This document shows, piece after piece, positions 22,645-34,748 of a DNA stretch of 64,000 nucleotides. The notes under the pieces are model-generated. The model was not told where the DNA came from and did no database searches. It saw only the letters and a list, made by a program, of their open reading frames with translations. The position numbers and the translations under genes were made by a program. The stretch comes from Plectosphaerella cucumerina (lineage: Eukaryota > Ascomycota > Sordariomycetes > Glomerellales > Plectosphaerellaceae): positions 5,580,001 to 5,644,000 of the forward strand of contig JAGPXD010000002.1 in assembly GCA_020746995.1 (NCBI GenBank). The letters are read 5' to 3'. Each line of letters begins with the position of its first letter. The first letter of the stretch is position 1.

Positions 22645-24621
22645 GATTGTTGATGTGGTGGTGATTTTTGTGAGTGTGTTTGGGATAGAATCTTGGAGGA
22701 GTTGTTGGGTTTGTAGACTTGATGTTGAGGCGTGAGGCATCCCGCTGTCATCGCATTGTAGCGAGTCTGGGAGCTCGGATGCCCGCTACACTGAATGACG
22801 TCAGTGCAGTGTCCAACGTCATCGACCACTGTTGAAGACAACCCAGACTACATTTCACAGAGCGAGAGGAAAGATCTCAATACAAAGCTTTGATATTTGA
22901 CGTTTGATCTGATGGTCTTTGATTGTAGCTTCTACCTCGGTCAGATATTAGGTTTTGGAACTGTAGGCAGACAGCCGTAGGCGGCCGTTCTGGATGAAGC
23001 ACCGCCTTCGTTTCCCTGGTTGTCTTGTGCTCTGTCTTTTGTTTCCAATATGTCTCCCCTCGAGCACGACTTAGGCCCAGAGCCTTCTACTCCGTGGAAT
23101 ACCCCATACTACAAAGGCTCAGCTTCAATTCGGTTTAAGACGGATGAGGCACCCGAGTGATATGACGATGCCTGTGGTCCACGGTCAGGGGGGCGGCCGC
23201 TGTCTTGTGGTGCAATTGTGACGTCGATGGACCCTGTTCGGACGCTAATGCTGACCCGGCGGCACTCATCACAGGGGGCTTAGCGCACCGATGGCATCGG
23301 CGTCCCGCATCTACGGTGGACACACACACACCCGACCACATTCCCCCCCCTTGCATCCCACCCACGCAACAGAGGCTTCACTCTTCCCTCTCCGACGTCA
23401 AGCTTCTGAGTACCTCGAATAACCCGTTGGAGACCTCTTGTGGAAGTCCACGAGTCGACTGACACTCAGCTTGCCGACTCCTATACCCCTCATCATGTCA
23501 CCCAATCTGTCGGTTGGGCCGGTGGACATCCCAGACATGCGACCTCCCCGGCTGGGGATTGCGGCGAGTGGTCCTCTTCACGTGTCTCGGCGCCCGGTGA
23601 TATCTTGGAATCCCTGACAGGCGCAGCAGTAGCCCTTGTCTTCGCCTGCATGTGAGGCCCCAGCTGCGGGTGAGCTCCGAGCTGTTGGGGCGCTGCGCTG
23701 TCCAGGTTCCATGTCTGATATTCACATGTCTTCCGAAATCCGAGAGCAGGCACTGTTCTGATATGTACACTTCGAGATGGAAGCTCTGCGGTGCAATCGC
23801 CACGGCCGCCGCTGCTCTCTGTCGAAACATCATCCCACTGGACCTCATTCCAGAGCTCAAATTTCTTCTGCTCATTACTGTACCTTGACAGGAGCTTCTC
23901 AAAGCCGGCACGCCGAAGAGTCGTCTCCCCGCGGATTGCTTCTCGAAGCCATCCCCACACACCCCCAGTCCAAGACCCAAGTCCGGTGATGTACTAGCAG
24001 CTCCGCCGCCCGGAACCGACGTCGTCTTGGCTTCCAGGATCGTTGCCCCAACCCAGTCGGCCTCGCCCATCACTTCCTCTTCTCGATGACGTCCTCATCA
24101 GTTGGGGAGGCTACCACCCAAGGCTGGCAGATTCTCGCCCTCATTGGTGCGCATATCGTTGTGCCCAGAGGCCATGGCGATGCTTGGGCAAACCTGGGCG
24201 CCGCTGAGTGCACTGCCGTGGAGCTGCCCCGTGGGCCGCCCGCCGCCCCGTCACCTCACCCGGCGTCGAGCCAAGGTCTCCCGCCCGGGATACCGTCCAG
24301 CGGATACCGGTCCTGATTGGGGCGCCCCCGGATCCTGGGGAAGAGAGCCCCGAGCAGGGTCAGGGGCCTTCGGGACCAGCACCGAGGAAGCATGGCCTGC
24401 GACTAAACTGACCTATTTATTCACCCAAGGCCTGCCACCTCGATGCCTTCCATTTCAACTTCATGGCAGCTTTGCCTCCTTGAATGCCCTCGTTGCTGCA
24501 GAGAAGCTAGTACCTACTCACTCACCTTGCTGGAAGAGACGTCAGCCATAGCTACGTCTCGAAACTCACCCTGCAACAACACACCCTCCCCCGGTCGTCT
24601 AAGCGCAGCACGTTGCCCATC
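22645..24621. other. Long intergenic region before the sugar porter
   Basis: Almost 2 kb with only weak open frames on both strands, for example 23498-24073 minus, low in hydrophobic structure and without a recognisable family. A short CA-rich run lies near 23330 and a C-tract near 23345. I see no supported gene. Confidence 0.45.
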
Positions 24622-26493
24622 ATGATGCGGATCTACAACATCTACGGTAAGGCCTATGTCTACCCTTGCTAAGTATGCTCCTCCCCTAACGCCCCTCAGT
24701 CATTGCCGCCTTCGGCACCATTGGCGGCATGCTCTTCGGTTTTGATGTCAGCTCCATGAGCGCCTGGATCATCGCCGACCAGTACCTCGAATACTTCAAC
24801 CACCCAAGCAGCGCCCTGCAGGGCGGCATCACCGCCTCCATGTCCGGGGGCTCACTGGTCGGAGCAGTCGCCGCCGGCTTCATCGCCGACCCCTTTGGCA
24901 GAAAGGGCGCGCTCCAGATCGCCTCCATCATTTGGATCATCGGTGCCGCCCTACAGTGCTCTTCCCAGAACGTCGCCCACCTCATCGTCGGCCGCGTCGT
25001 GTCAGGCTTCTCCATCGGCATCACATCGTCCCAGTGCTGCGTCTACCTGGCCGAGCTGGCCCCGGGACGCATCCGCGGTCGCATCGTCGGCATTCAGCAG
25101 TGGGCCATCGAATGGGGTATCCTGATCATGTATTTGATCTCTTACGCCTGCGTCAAGACCATAGACTCGGCGGCTTCTTTCCGCGTCGCCTGGGGCGTCC
25201 AGGGCATTCCTGGCGCCATCCTCTTCGCGTCTCTCCTCTTCTTCCCCGAGTCCCCGCGCTGGCTGGCCGGTCGCGAGCGCTGGGAGGAGGTACACGAGAT
25301 CCTCGCCCACCTCCACGGCAAGGGGGACTTCCAGGACCCGGTCGTGCTCGCTGAGCTTGAGGAGGTCAAGGACGCCGCTCGCATCGCTCATGAAGCTTCG
25401 GGTGTCAGCTTCTTCGGCCTCTTCGGCCCTGGTATCTGGAAGCGAACTCTTGTTGGCTGCTCCGTCCAGGTGTGGCAGCAGCTGTTTGGCGGAAATGTCC
25501 AGCTGTACTATCTCGGGTATGCTCCCTATGACTTCAGGACCCCGCTACACTTTACTGACCCCTTTTCTTCTAGATACATCTTCAGGATGGCGGGAATGGA
25601 GGGCGAGGATGCTCTGACTTCTTCCATCATCCAATATGTCATCTTCCTCGTCACCACCGGTGCCGTTCTGCCCTTCATCGATCGCCTCGGCCGCCGCAAG
25701 CTTCTCCTCGGAGGTGCCGTCATCGGATCCATCATCCACTTTGCCACGGCTGGTGTCATGGCCGAATATGGCTATCCCGTCAACGGTCTGCCGGGAATGG
25801 ACAACCTGACCTGGTCCATCGAGGGGGCCCCGTCTCGTGCGATTATTGCGATGTCCTTCATCTTCGTGGGTGTGTACGGATCAACTTGGGCACCTGTCGG
25901 GTGGATTTGTAAGTGCTCCTGGGCTTTTCTACCTGTCCACACCCTCAAACGTATGCTGACTCAAATGTGCCTCAGACTGCTCCGAGGTCTTCCCCTTGAG
26001 GTTCCGTGCCAAGGGCGTTGGTCTGGCTGCCGCCTCCAACTGGGCGTACGTCCTTCAACCCTACCATCTTGGCGCAACTACTGACCCTAAAACAGATTCA
26101 ACCTTGCCCTCGCCTTCTTCGTCCCACCTGCGTTTGAGAACATCCAGTGGCGGACGTTGGTACCCCCCGCCTCTCCATCATCGCATCCTTCTGACTGGCC
26201 ATAGGTACATCGTGTTTGGAGTGTTCACTGTCGTCATGTTGCCGCATATCTACTTCACCTACCCTGAGACTGCAGGAGTAAGTTCACGATATCTCAATCC
26301 ACAGAAGTAACCACTGACTCGGTGTTTCTAGCGCACTCTTGAGGAGATTGACATGATTTTCGACAACAACATCCCTGCCTGGAGGAGCTCGACCGTCGAA
26401 AGCCACCTGCATAATCGGGCCAGCGCACTCAAGACGAAGCAGAGCGAGGGTCCTACTGCCACCAACGAGGAGTACGCCAAGGAGACGGTTTGA
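24622..26493 (+). CDS. MFS sugar porter family transporter
   Basis: Seven exons, 24622-24646, 24700-25516, 25574-25908, 25976-26045, 26096-26155, 26205-26277 and 26332-26493, give 513 residues, normal for a sugar porter. It is a plasma-membrane 12-helix carrier, usually a proton symporter or facilitator. Signatures are GFDVSSMS in helix 1, DPFGRKG (about 72-78), GRVVSGFSIG (about 106-115), PESPRWL (191-197), QQLFGGN in helix 7 and the GRR loop after helix 8. Exon 5 ends at an unusual GTTGGT donor, the only one that joins WRT to YIVFG in frame. It is tail-to-tail with the FAD oxidase, 141 bp apart. Substrate (hexose, pentose, quinate or other) cannot be read. Confidence 0.92.
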
Positions 26494-26634
26494 GAATACG
26501 ACTGGATGTATTGAATGACTGTGTTCGCTCATATTGAGTGGGTTGAATGTAGAAGATTGGTAGAAAGGTCTTAACCATGTTCTCTCCTCAACATTTGGCC
26601 CATGGAACGACACTCAGCCAACGGCCGAATTCGT

Positions 26635-28143
26635 TCACAGGCGCGCCTTTGGCGGTTCATCGCAGGCCAGGGGTACCACACCGAGAACTCGCTCTCCTCT
26701 TGACCCCTCCATGATCTTGTTCACAGGTGTCTGTCCAGGTTCAAGCGACCTCCAAGCCCATGCAAGCACCTCCTCCCTCTCCATGCCCTTTCCTTCCATG
26801 ATATCCACCACCCAGCTCCCAATTGTCGGAAGGTACTTGAAGGCGTGCCCACTGCCGGCCGTCGCCACCATCAAACCCTCTTGACTGGGAACCCGATCGA
26901 TGACGAAGTGATTGTCGAAGGAATCAGTGTACCAGCAGAGCCTCGTCACCCAGATATCGATGCCCTCCCGGCCAAGTTCGGGAAGGTACTCGGCTACGAA
27001 CCGGCGAATCACTTTGAGAGCCTGGGCTGGAACTGTGCGGATCTGCTCGTCTTTGGTCCATCGAGTGACAGGGATGCTCCTCTCAACACCATCGGCTTGG
27101 ACTCGGGGGTTTGTGTACTTTGTGCCTCGGTAGCCAATCTTAAGATGACCGGCCTCGTCGACCGGGAACCCGTACAGACCGGCTTCTGCGCCGTCACCGA
27201 TGTTGAAAGACCATGCCGGGAAGTTGTGCGGAGAGAATCTCTGGCGAAGCGACGACGTCTCAGGGATCTTGAACAGCGCCACCGACCCGGCAGTCGTCTC
27301 GGCGATTCCGTCCAACGAGGGCACAAGGCTTGGTGTCCATCCACCACACGCGATGATGGTCATGGCAGCGAAGTGGGATTTCCCGTCCGCGGTGCCGACA
27401 CCGAGAACTTTGCCATTGGCGCTCTTGATCAAAGATGTCACCTCGCCAGCCAGAGGAGCCAAGACCAGTCGTACTCCAAGCCGCTTGGCCTTGTGAAGAG
27501 CAAAGCGGCACGCCTTGTCGGCCAGGGCGATGCCGCCAGTCGTGTCCAGGATTCCGAGCAATGGCTTAGAGAACGGTTGCATCATCGGGCCGAACCCCTT
27601 TGTTCCCGCCATCTCCAGATGGCTCTTCTCGTTGTTGATGAGTTGCGTGTCGCGATATCCGGCTTGTTCCATGTTTTCCACCGTTGCTCTCTCAAAGTCT
27701 GGCAAGGTGGTCGCGTCGGTGCCGGAGAAGTCGCCGTTGTTGATCCACAAAGCGTCATGGGAGCTCATCCCTGGAGGCACCGCCTCACCCCCTCGACTCA
27801 GTTCGGCGTTCCAGGCGTTCCATTCCCTGATGGCGTCGAAGCTAAGATTCTGGTATAGAGCTCGGTCGCCGTACGCGGAACGGATGATCTTGTTGATATC
27901 TGAACTTGGAGCTTAGCGGTCATGCTGTGAGGTAAGGGGGGGGGAGACAATCGAACCTGCAGAGGCTGCATCGCAGCCGTTGAGGTAAGAATACAGAGTT
28001 GACTCGTATGGCTGCTTGTCTAGAAGAGTGACATTATGGTATCCCCGTTGCGCAAGGTGGATTGCGGTGCTTAGGCCGAATATCCCAGCCCCAACGATGA
28101 TGATGGGGTCTGATTTGGCAGGGAAAGGTGAAGCTGTGGTCAT
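26635..28143 (-). CDS. FAD-dependent amine/amino-acid oxidase (sarcosine oxidase/amadoriase-like)
   Basis: Two exons, 28143-27957 and 27899-26635, give 483 residues. The N-terminal Rossmann motif is IIIVGAGIFGLS (GAGIFG at about 18-23), and the C-terminal FAD-binding end has LMVATAGSGHAFKYLP, as in the DAO/sarcosine oxidase and fructosyl-amino-acid oxidase families. These enzymes oxidise secondary amines or glycated amino acids to an imine plus hydrogen peroxide. No signal peptide; an SKL-type peroxisomal tail is not seen (it ends KARL). It is divergent from the second MFS gene at 28988 and tail-to-tail with the sugar porter. The intron is bounded by CAG/GTTCGA and TTCAG. Exact substrate is unknown. 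Confidence 0.9.
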
Positions 28144-28987
28144 TTTGGGATGTGGTTGCAACAGAACTTGATTCTTGCTCGTAGAGAAATGTCAGACATC
28201 ATGGATGGTTGGTTCACTACAAATATTGTGTTCGAGTGGGCGGGCAATTGGGTCCAGCGGTCAAGTGAGGCCACTGGATCAGTACCTCAGACTCGGAAGA
28301 GTTGTCCGACCCCACGCCATGAGGCGATGACTTCCGTCTTCGGGGGCCAATTTTACGGCATGGGATGTATCAAAGATGTGCCCGGCCGCCGGCAATGTTT
28401 GTCTGCCGAGGACGAGATATCGGAAGTCTCTCTGGTCTCTTCGACGGGTCGGAAGCAACGTCGGGAGTTTCCAATTGGTCGAACCTCAAGCAGCAGAGGA
28501 TTACCCCTGACTCGATGCCCCCTGAGCCAGGATACTGGAGTCCAACGCTGGCCGTATCCACGAGTCGGAATCGAGTATCGGCAATCTCCGGCGCCGTGAT
28601 CCACCATCCACGGGGCTTGCGCCGGCTGGACTGGCCGGGACTCTCAACTTGCCCTTCTTCACCTCACTTGCGGCTTCAGATTGCCACTCCGAACTCGACT
28701 CGTCGAAACCAACAAAGTCAATCTTCTTATCTCGCAGCACGACAAGCGGTACCCCGGATACCCACCTGACCATATCGCGCCGATGTTGCGGGGTACCAGG
28801 TCGCTATCTACTGACGGCTCTCCCACATGAGGTGGATGGGATATCTTTGCCAGCCACAACCGCTGTGCCGGAGAAGATATATAACTCGGCATGTCTGCCT
28901 TGCGCTCTTTTTGAGACCAGACCAGGGCAATCAGCAGACTGAAGTCAATCTCCCACGAGCATTTCACAAGTACAAGCAGCTATCATT
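28144..28987. promoter_or_regulatory. Shared promoter region of the FAD oxidase and MFS transporter
   Basis: An 844-bp divergent spacer. TATATAA at 28878-28884 lies about 105 bp upstream of the MFS start and is a good TATA candidate. CCGGCCGCCGGC-like GC palindromes occur near 28381. Open frames here look random. Confidence 0.5.
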
Positions 28988-30862
28988 ATGTCCTTTGTTG
29001 AGCAACACGACGACCCTGCCTGGCCTCCGGGCACGGTACGGCTTGAAGGTAAGACCGCCAGGGCAGCATGGACCGCAAGTGTCACTTTGTTAATAATGCC
29101 GAACAGAGGAAAATAACTCGGACGTGATTATTCTACAACCCCAGCCGTCGCGGGACCCGAACGATCCTTTGGTCAGTATCGCAGTTGGATGGACAACAGT
29201 CCAGGTGCTGACCACCCGTTACAGAACTGGCAGAATTGGCGCAAATACATCAACTTTGGCCTCGCCGCTTTCTACTCACTTATGGTCTTTGCACTGTAAG
29301 TCATCAGCAATGCTCCCAACAGACTCCAACATCCATCTGAGAAACTAGGAGCTAACACGCCGTGCCACCATTGCAGCATCGACGCCGCCACCCCGACCTG
29401 GGCTCCCATGAACGAGCAACTCGGCTTCAGCTACGACACTCTGAACAACAGCTACGCCGCCGGATGCGCCGCCCTCGCGGTCGGAGCCTGGGCGCTCATA
29501 CCTTTTGCGCTCAAGTACGGCCGACGCCCCGTGTACATCTGCAGCAGCGCCGTCCAGTTCGGCGTCTGCATCTGGTCCGCGCACATGCAGACCGTGCCGG
29601 ACCTGATGTTGGTCAACGTCATCAGCTGTTTCATGGGCGCGCTCGCCGAGGTCATCGTTCAGATGACAGTTGCCGACGTCTTCTTCGTCAACCAGCGCGG
29701 CACCATGAACAGTTTGTACTTCTGGTCGACCAGGATCGGCGCCTCCCTCACGCCCCTGGCGGCGGGATATGTCACCATCTCGCAGGGATGGCGCTGGGTT
29801 TGGTGGTGGGTCGCCATCTTCTTTGGCCTCCTGCTGCTGACCATGGTCTTCGGGTACGAGGAGACAAAGTACATCCCGTCTCTTGGCGACAGGACCGCCC
29901 TTGGAGGTGACGTTGTATTGGGAGACGAAGAGTCCAAGGAATCAGCACTTGCCCATGCTCAATCTCTGACCGCAGCTGGGTCGAGCAGCCCGCTAACAGC
30001 CCCCTCCATCGACCCTACCATCCCGAGGAAGACGTACAAGCAGCGACTGCTGTTCACAACATCCTCCCCAGGAACTCTCAGCTCCTTCTTCCGCCACTGC
30101 TACCAGCCATTCCAGATTCTCTTCTGGGTACCCGGCGTTCTCTACATGTCTCTGGTCTACGGAGGCATGATGGTAACCTCCACGGTCATGGTTACTACTC
30201 TGTCGAATTACATGACCAAGCCGCCGTACAGCTTCAGCGCCGACAAGATTGGACTTATGAGCCTGGCTCCCTTTACAGGTGCAACGCTCGGAACCCTGAT
30301 ATGCGGACCCCTGAGCGACTGGTCTATCATCTATCTATCCAAGCGGAACAAGGGCATCTACGAGCCTGAGATGCGCCTTTGGGCCATGGCCCTGTTCGCG
30401 CCATGCGTGCCCATTGGGATGATTCTTTTCGGCGTCGGCCTGAGCAGCGGATGGCCGTGGCCAGTCCTCGCCGCAGCCTACGCCCTGTGTTCGCTCGGCA
30501 CAGCACCCGCGGGGTCCATTGCCCTCACCTACATCACTGATGCTTACACTGAGGTGAGTTTATCATATAATAGCTTCTGAGTCTAGCCTAGTGTGACTGA
30601 CTGTTTTGTCTAGATTGTGGGAGATGCCATGGTCGGTGTCACCTTTGTGCGCAACATTTGTTCCACCATGTTCATCTTCGCGCTGCCACCATGGATCGCG
30701 AGAGTTGGAATTCAGAATGTCTACATCACCATCGGTGTCATTCTGACCATGATGTTGCTTGGTAGTGGGATTTTCATTGTCTTCGGAAAGCGGTTCCGTT
30801 TCCAATGCCGCATGACGTACCGCCACTTTGCCGCAAGACAATTTGAACCGCGTCTCAAATGA
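28988..30862 (+). CDS. MFS transporter (drug:H+ antiporter-like)
   Basis: Five exons, 28988-29048, 29107-29171, 29225-29295, 29377-30553 and 30614-30862, give 540 residues. The PLNWQNWRKYINF block just before the first membrane helix is typical of fungal DHA1-type MFS carriers, and the KYGRRPVYI loop after helix 2 matches the family signature. About 12 hydrophobic helices are present. A long hydrophilic central loop (IPSLGDRTALGG...TYKQRLL) separates the two halves. It may import or export small organic compounds such as amines, toxins or secondary metabolites. It is divergent from the FAD oxidase and just upstream of a Zn2Cys6 regulator, which suggests a functional group. Substrate is not inferable. 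Confidence 0.9.
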
Positions 30863-31414
30863 TTCCATAGGTCAGATCGTGTTGGAACTTACATGTACTT
30901 CTTTTAGGCGGTCAAACATTGATTCTTCTTAGGTGGTATGCGATGGCAGATGGACTATGATGGTGGACGGACAGACCATGGGATTGTCATGAAGGATCTT
31001 CAGGGTGAGAATGTGGCTTTGGTCTTTGCGAGAACGGAGAGTCTGTGTAGGCGACAGTCTTGATGATTCTGACCTTCTTGTAACACTGATAAAGCCAGAA
31101 GTACTCAGGCCTGATATCTATAATGTCCCGTCAGTGTTTACCCTCCGTGGCTTCGGCTTCCATCCCGAAGCTAACCCCTGAGTCAGCAGGCACTTCGGCA
31201 TTCCATAGCTTTACTAGCGTCGCTGCAGGCCGCTATAATCTGCATAAAGCCTGGAGCATCCGCTCAAACTCAGCGCTTGTGACCATGTTCCATCACCCTG
31301 CCATGCATACTGGACTGCCCTCACCCGACAACCTCGCGACTCTATCAGACCGCCAACGAATGGGGCAGTCGCAACCAAATACTTCCTTAGTATACGAACC
31401 ATCTTGTTTCCGCC
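30863..31414. promoter_or_regulatory. Intergenic region before the first Zn2Cys6 regulator
   Basis: 552 bp holding the MFS 3' region and the regulator promoter. No clear element was recognised. Confidence 0.4.
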
Positions 31415-33759
31415 ATGCTTCCGATCAATCGACAAGTACGGCCGATAGGGCGGGTTCGCAAGATTCGGGCAGGGAGAGCGCAAGCCGCATGTGTGAATTG
31501 CAAAGAACGCAAGCTCAAGGTAGGAAGTGCTACTAGACCTTTCTATAGCAGGAGTGACTGACACCTGATATCTGCAGTGTGACGACCAGGTTCCGGCATG
31601 TGCCAATTGTCGACGATTTGGTATCAGTACGTTCCATTCACCAAGACTGATCCCCAGGCACTGACGACTGGCTTAGCATGCTTGGTAGAGGATGCCGGTA
31701 GCAAGCGGCATTTGCCACGAAACTACCTCGAGTCGCTCGAAGAACGAGTCGAAGTCCTCGGACGGCAGCTCCGTCAACAGAGCGGTTCTCGCGCGATTGA
31801 GGCGCAGCCGTCAATCCCGCGCTCGCAAGACCTTGATATACCCGAGTCATCCACGTCGAGCGTCCCAAATCATGGCAATACTCCCACATATTTGGTCTCG
31901 CAAGCGGGTGTCCTCAGCCTGAATGCTTCAGGCGCGGAGCCACAGTACTTCGGCCCCTCTTCCATGTTCTCGTTCTCGCGCATCATCCATGCCTGCGTCC
32001 GGCAGGTTGGCGCAAACGATCTCCAGCGCGGCCAGGAATCAAGCCTAGGCGAGATGCAAGGCATCACGACCACAGCATGTCGGCTACCCAGTTATGAGAT
32101 TGGAGTGGCACTCGGCAACACGTACTTTGAGAACGTGCATCTCCAGTACCCGTTTTTACACGAGCCGACATTCCGAAAGTGGGAGAAGAATGCCCTCGGA
32201 CAAGGTTCTAGGGAGGCAACACCCAACGAATTATTCTTTGTTCATATGGTGGGTGACCCTGGCTGTTACCACTCAGGCGTGAAATGAAGGGCTTGGCTAA
32301 TTTTGGTGACAGGTTTATGCAACGAGCGCTCTCTTGAAACCAAACTCAGGGTCACTCCCAGGAGTCCGTCAGGCACCTCCCCTTATGTTCCCTCGCGGCG
32401 AGCTGACCATGATTTCAGCAACTTTACACCGGCGCTTTGCAGTACATTGACCATGTCCTGGCGCGGAAGAACTTGGAGTCCATCCAGGCAGTCCTCTCCT
32501 GTGCCATGTACTCACTCAGGGCCTCTACAGGCCCATCCATATGGTCAGTTCACAGAATTGCAGGTCGGCTCACTTCATTCAACGTTAACATTAACTTCTA
32601 GGAACCTTTCAGGTCTGGCATTGCGACAATGCATTGAGCTCGGGTACCACCGTGATGTCAAGAAGATCAACTTGTCTTCCAGCGTACTCAAGCTAGAGCT
32701 GCGGAAAAGGGCCTTTTGGTGTGCATATCAGATGGATTGCGTTTCTTCCATCAATCTGGGGCTCCCGTTGGGCCTTCCAATCCATGAGATTGACACCGAA
32801 GTGAGTATGGCAGAAGCCTACATCGGTCATTCCCGTGTATTGACCACGCGCCATACTAGCTGCCACTCGATGTCAATGACTCCTGTCTCTCCGAGCTAGG
32901 GGTCCAGGGGCTGCCTCGTCAATCATCGAGCGACCCCGTCACAACGACATCACACGCCCTGCACCAGTTTCGTCTGCGCTGCCTCTGGGCGCGCATCTAC
33001 CAGCTGCTGTACCCTAATTCCTCCGCAGGAAATTCAGACGACGAAGATTATCAAGCCCAAGTTCGGATGCTTCGAGCAGAACTGGATGACTGGATAGCTT
33101 CGACACCCCCTGAGCCGCGACGAAGTAGTCCTTCCTTGACGGTGTTCGCCAGCCTGGAAAACTATCGAGTCGACTACAGCGAGACCATCCTGCTTCTATA
33201 CCGGAGTCACCTCACAACCGAACACGCCATCAACACCGAGGTGTATCAGGAGTGCATGCAGGCCGCGACCAACATATGCCAGTCTTGCAAGAGGCTGTAC
33301 CTGGGAAAGCCCATCAACTACACCTGGTCGACCCTCCATGTCCTCTTCCAAGCTGGACTGACCTACCTGCACTGCCTGTGGGCGGCTCCTTCCATTCGTC
33401 AGAATGTGAGATACGACAGCGTCAGCAGCATCTTCACAACCTGCATCATGCTCCTGACCATCATGGCGGAGCGGTGGGATGGCGCGGCCCCATATCGGGA
33501 CCTGTTCGAAGCACTATCGTCACGAGCTCTCGCGATGATGATCGAACAGAATCGGGGTGCTGAGCAACCAGCGCTGCCGACGCCGTCTGACCTCGCCAGT
33601 CAATCTCACAATCCCAATATGGAGGACCTTGCCCAGTGGGCCTCGGACATTGCAGATGTCGGGATGCCCGACACCTTTGATACCTTGCTGTGTGGGCTGA
33701 TTGGCGATTTCTTTGGCTCGGAGGCTCAAGCGTTCTACAATGATTCGAACGAGTTCTAA
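31415..33759 (+). CDS. Zn2Cys6 transcription factor with fungal-specific TF domain
   Basis: Seven exons, 31415-31519, 31578-31626, 31677-32248, 32313-32363, 32419-32543, 32602-32800 and 32860-33759, give 666 residues. The binuclear zinc cluster C26-x2-C29-x6-C36-x6-C43-x2-C46-x6-C53 is spread over three exons, so it is visible only after splicing. A short coiled-coil-like stretch (LESLEERVEVLGRQLRQ) follows. The fungal-specific middle homology domain includes NLESIQAVLSCAMYSLR and LSGLALRQCIELGYHRD. A second Arg/Lys-rich basic region precedes C26. It lies downstream of two transporters and an oxidase, and is the likely local regulator, though the target genes are inferred from position only. 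Confidence 0.9.
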
Positions 33760-34114
33760 CTTCTAGGACATGTTGAATGCAGTTAAACAATCAATCAAAT
33801 CTCCTCTTTGACCTCTGAGCACAGAATACGAAATGTTGAAAGCCAACTCCATGCAATCACTGAGCACATGTTTCGGCTTGTGACGACCAGACATTACGCC
33901 TCGAGACAGTCGGGGCGATATCCATGTCGGCGTAGAAGATCCAAGTCACGGTTTCAAATACCTGAGCCTTTCAGTCTAATGTGACGAAACAGACATTTTT
34001 TTCTCAGGGGGTTAATCTCCAAGTTCTGGTTTAGTTCTGGGGTTGCCAGGAACCCGCATGGTGTCGAACAACATGTTTCTATCAACATAGTACGCCACTC
34101 AACGTTCTACTTCC
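33760..34114. other. Intergenic region before the 5S gene
   Basis: Non-coding spacer of 355 bp. It holds the transcription factor 3' region and the 5' flank of the 5S gene. Nothing else was seen. Confidence 0.45.
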
Positions 34115-34233
34115 ACATACGACCATACCTACTGGAAAACTCGGGATCCCGTCCGCTCTCCCATAGATAAGCCAGTAAGGGCTGGATTAGTAGTTGGGTC
34201 GGTGACGACCAGCGAATACCCGGTGTTGTATGT
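34115..34233 (+). rRNA. 5S ribosomal RNA
   Basis: A 119-nt stretch starts ACATACGACC and ends TTGTATGT, which pair as helix I. The internal promoter block GGATTAGTAGTTGGGT (around nt 70-85) and GGTGACGACCAGCGAATA match the fungal 5S consensus. A T-rich tail (TTTTCTTTT) follows and is the expected Pol III terminator. A matching copy lies at 62884-63002 in the opposite orientation. This is a dispersed 5S gene, as in Neurospora. The antisense frame of about 60 codons seen over it is not a gene. Confidence 0.96.
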
Positions 34234-34342
34234 TTTTCTTTTGCTTTGGATCCTGGTAGGGTGTGGGTTGTTGGCCTTGTCGAGAGACAGCGCCGTTCCA
34301 TTTTGTTGTCCAGGCACTTTTCCCGATAGCTAGTAAGCGCAC

Positions 34343-34748
34343 TCAGAAGTCCTCCAGCCGGTAAACATCATATCCTGGTTCCTCATAGGGGTGTGCTCTA
34401 TGCCAGGTGTTAGCACTCATGCCTCGCGTCGTCAAAACCGAGTTGATCCACAAAGCGGGGGCAGTCGCACTTCTTCAGAGCATCCACGGCTTTCCTGGCG
34501 ACGTCCTCGCCGACACACAGAGTCTCGACTCTGACTTCTTCGACGTGCTCGAGGACGCCGACCTTCCCAATGTTGGGGTTCGCCGTGTCACCGGGACGGA
34601 ACTGGCCGGTGCCGAGCGTCTGCCAGGAGCATTCGGTGTAGTTGCCCGGTCCGGGAAAGCGACCTGCGCCGGCGGCAAAGACGGCCTTCTTGACAATGTC
34701 GAGGGAGGCCGTGGGGACGAAGAAGACGAGCTTGAATTTGGAAGACAT
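34343..34748 (-). CDS. NIF3/YqfO-type CutA-fold small protein
   Basis: Two exons, 34748-34471 and 34397-34343, give 110 residues. The sequence FVPTASLDIVKKAVFAAGAGR, NYTECSW, GTGQFRPGDTANPNIG, VRVETLCVGEDVARKAV and AHPYEEPGYDVY matches the C-terminal CutA-like insert of NIF3-family proteins. The full-length metal-binding NIF3 core is absent; stand-alone versions are common in fungi. The last exon of 55 bp supplies the diagnostic AHPYEEP motif. The fold probably forms small oligomers. The true role is unknown; no signal peptide. Confidence 0.9.

Noticed and set aside
22645..24621. Possible gene in the minus-strand frame at 23498-24073
   Set aside because: No domain, no conserved splice pattern, and several overlapping frames of equal length.
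34107..34317. Minus-strand open frame with a twin at 62692-62988, apparently a duplicated protein fragment
   Set aside because: Both are the antisense of 5S rRNA genes. The conserved sequence is the rRNA, including its internal promoter and T-run terminator.
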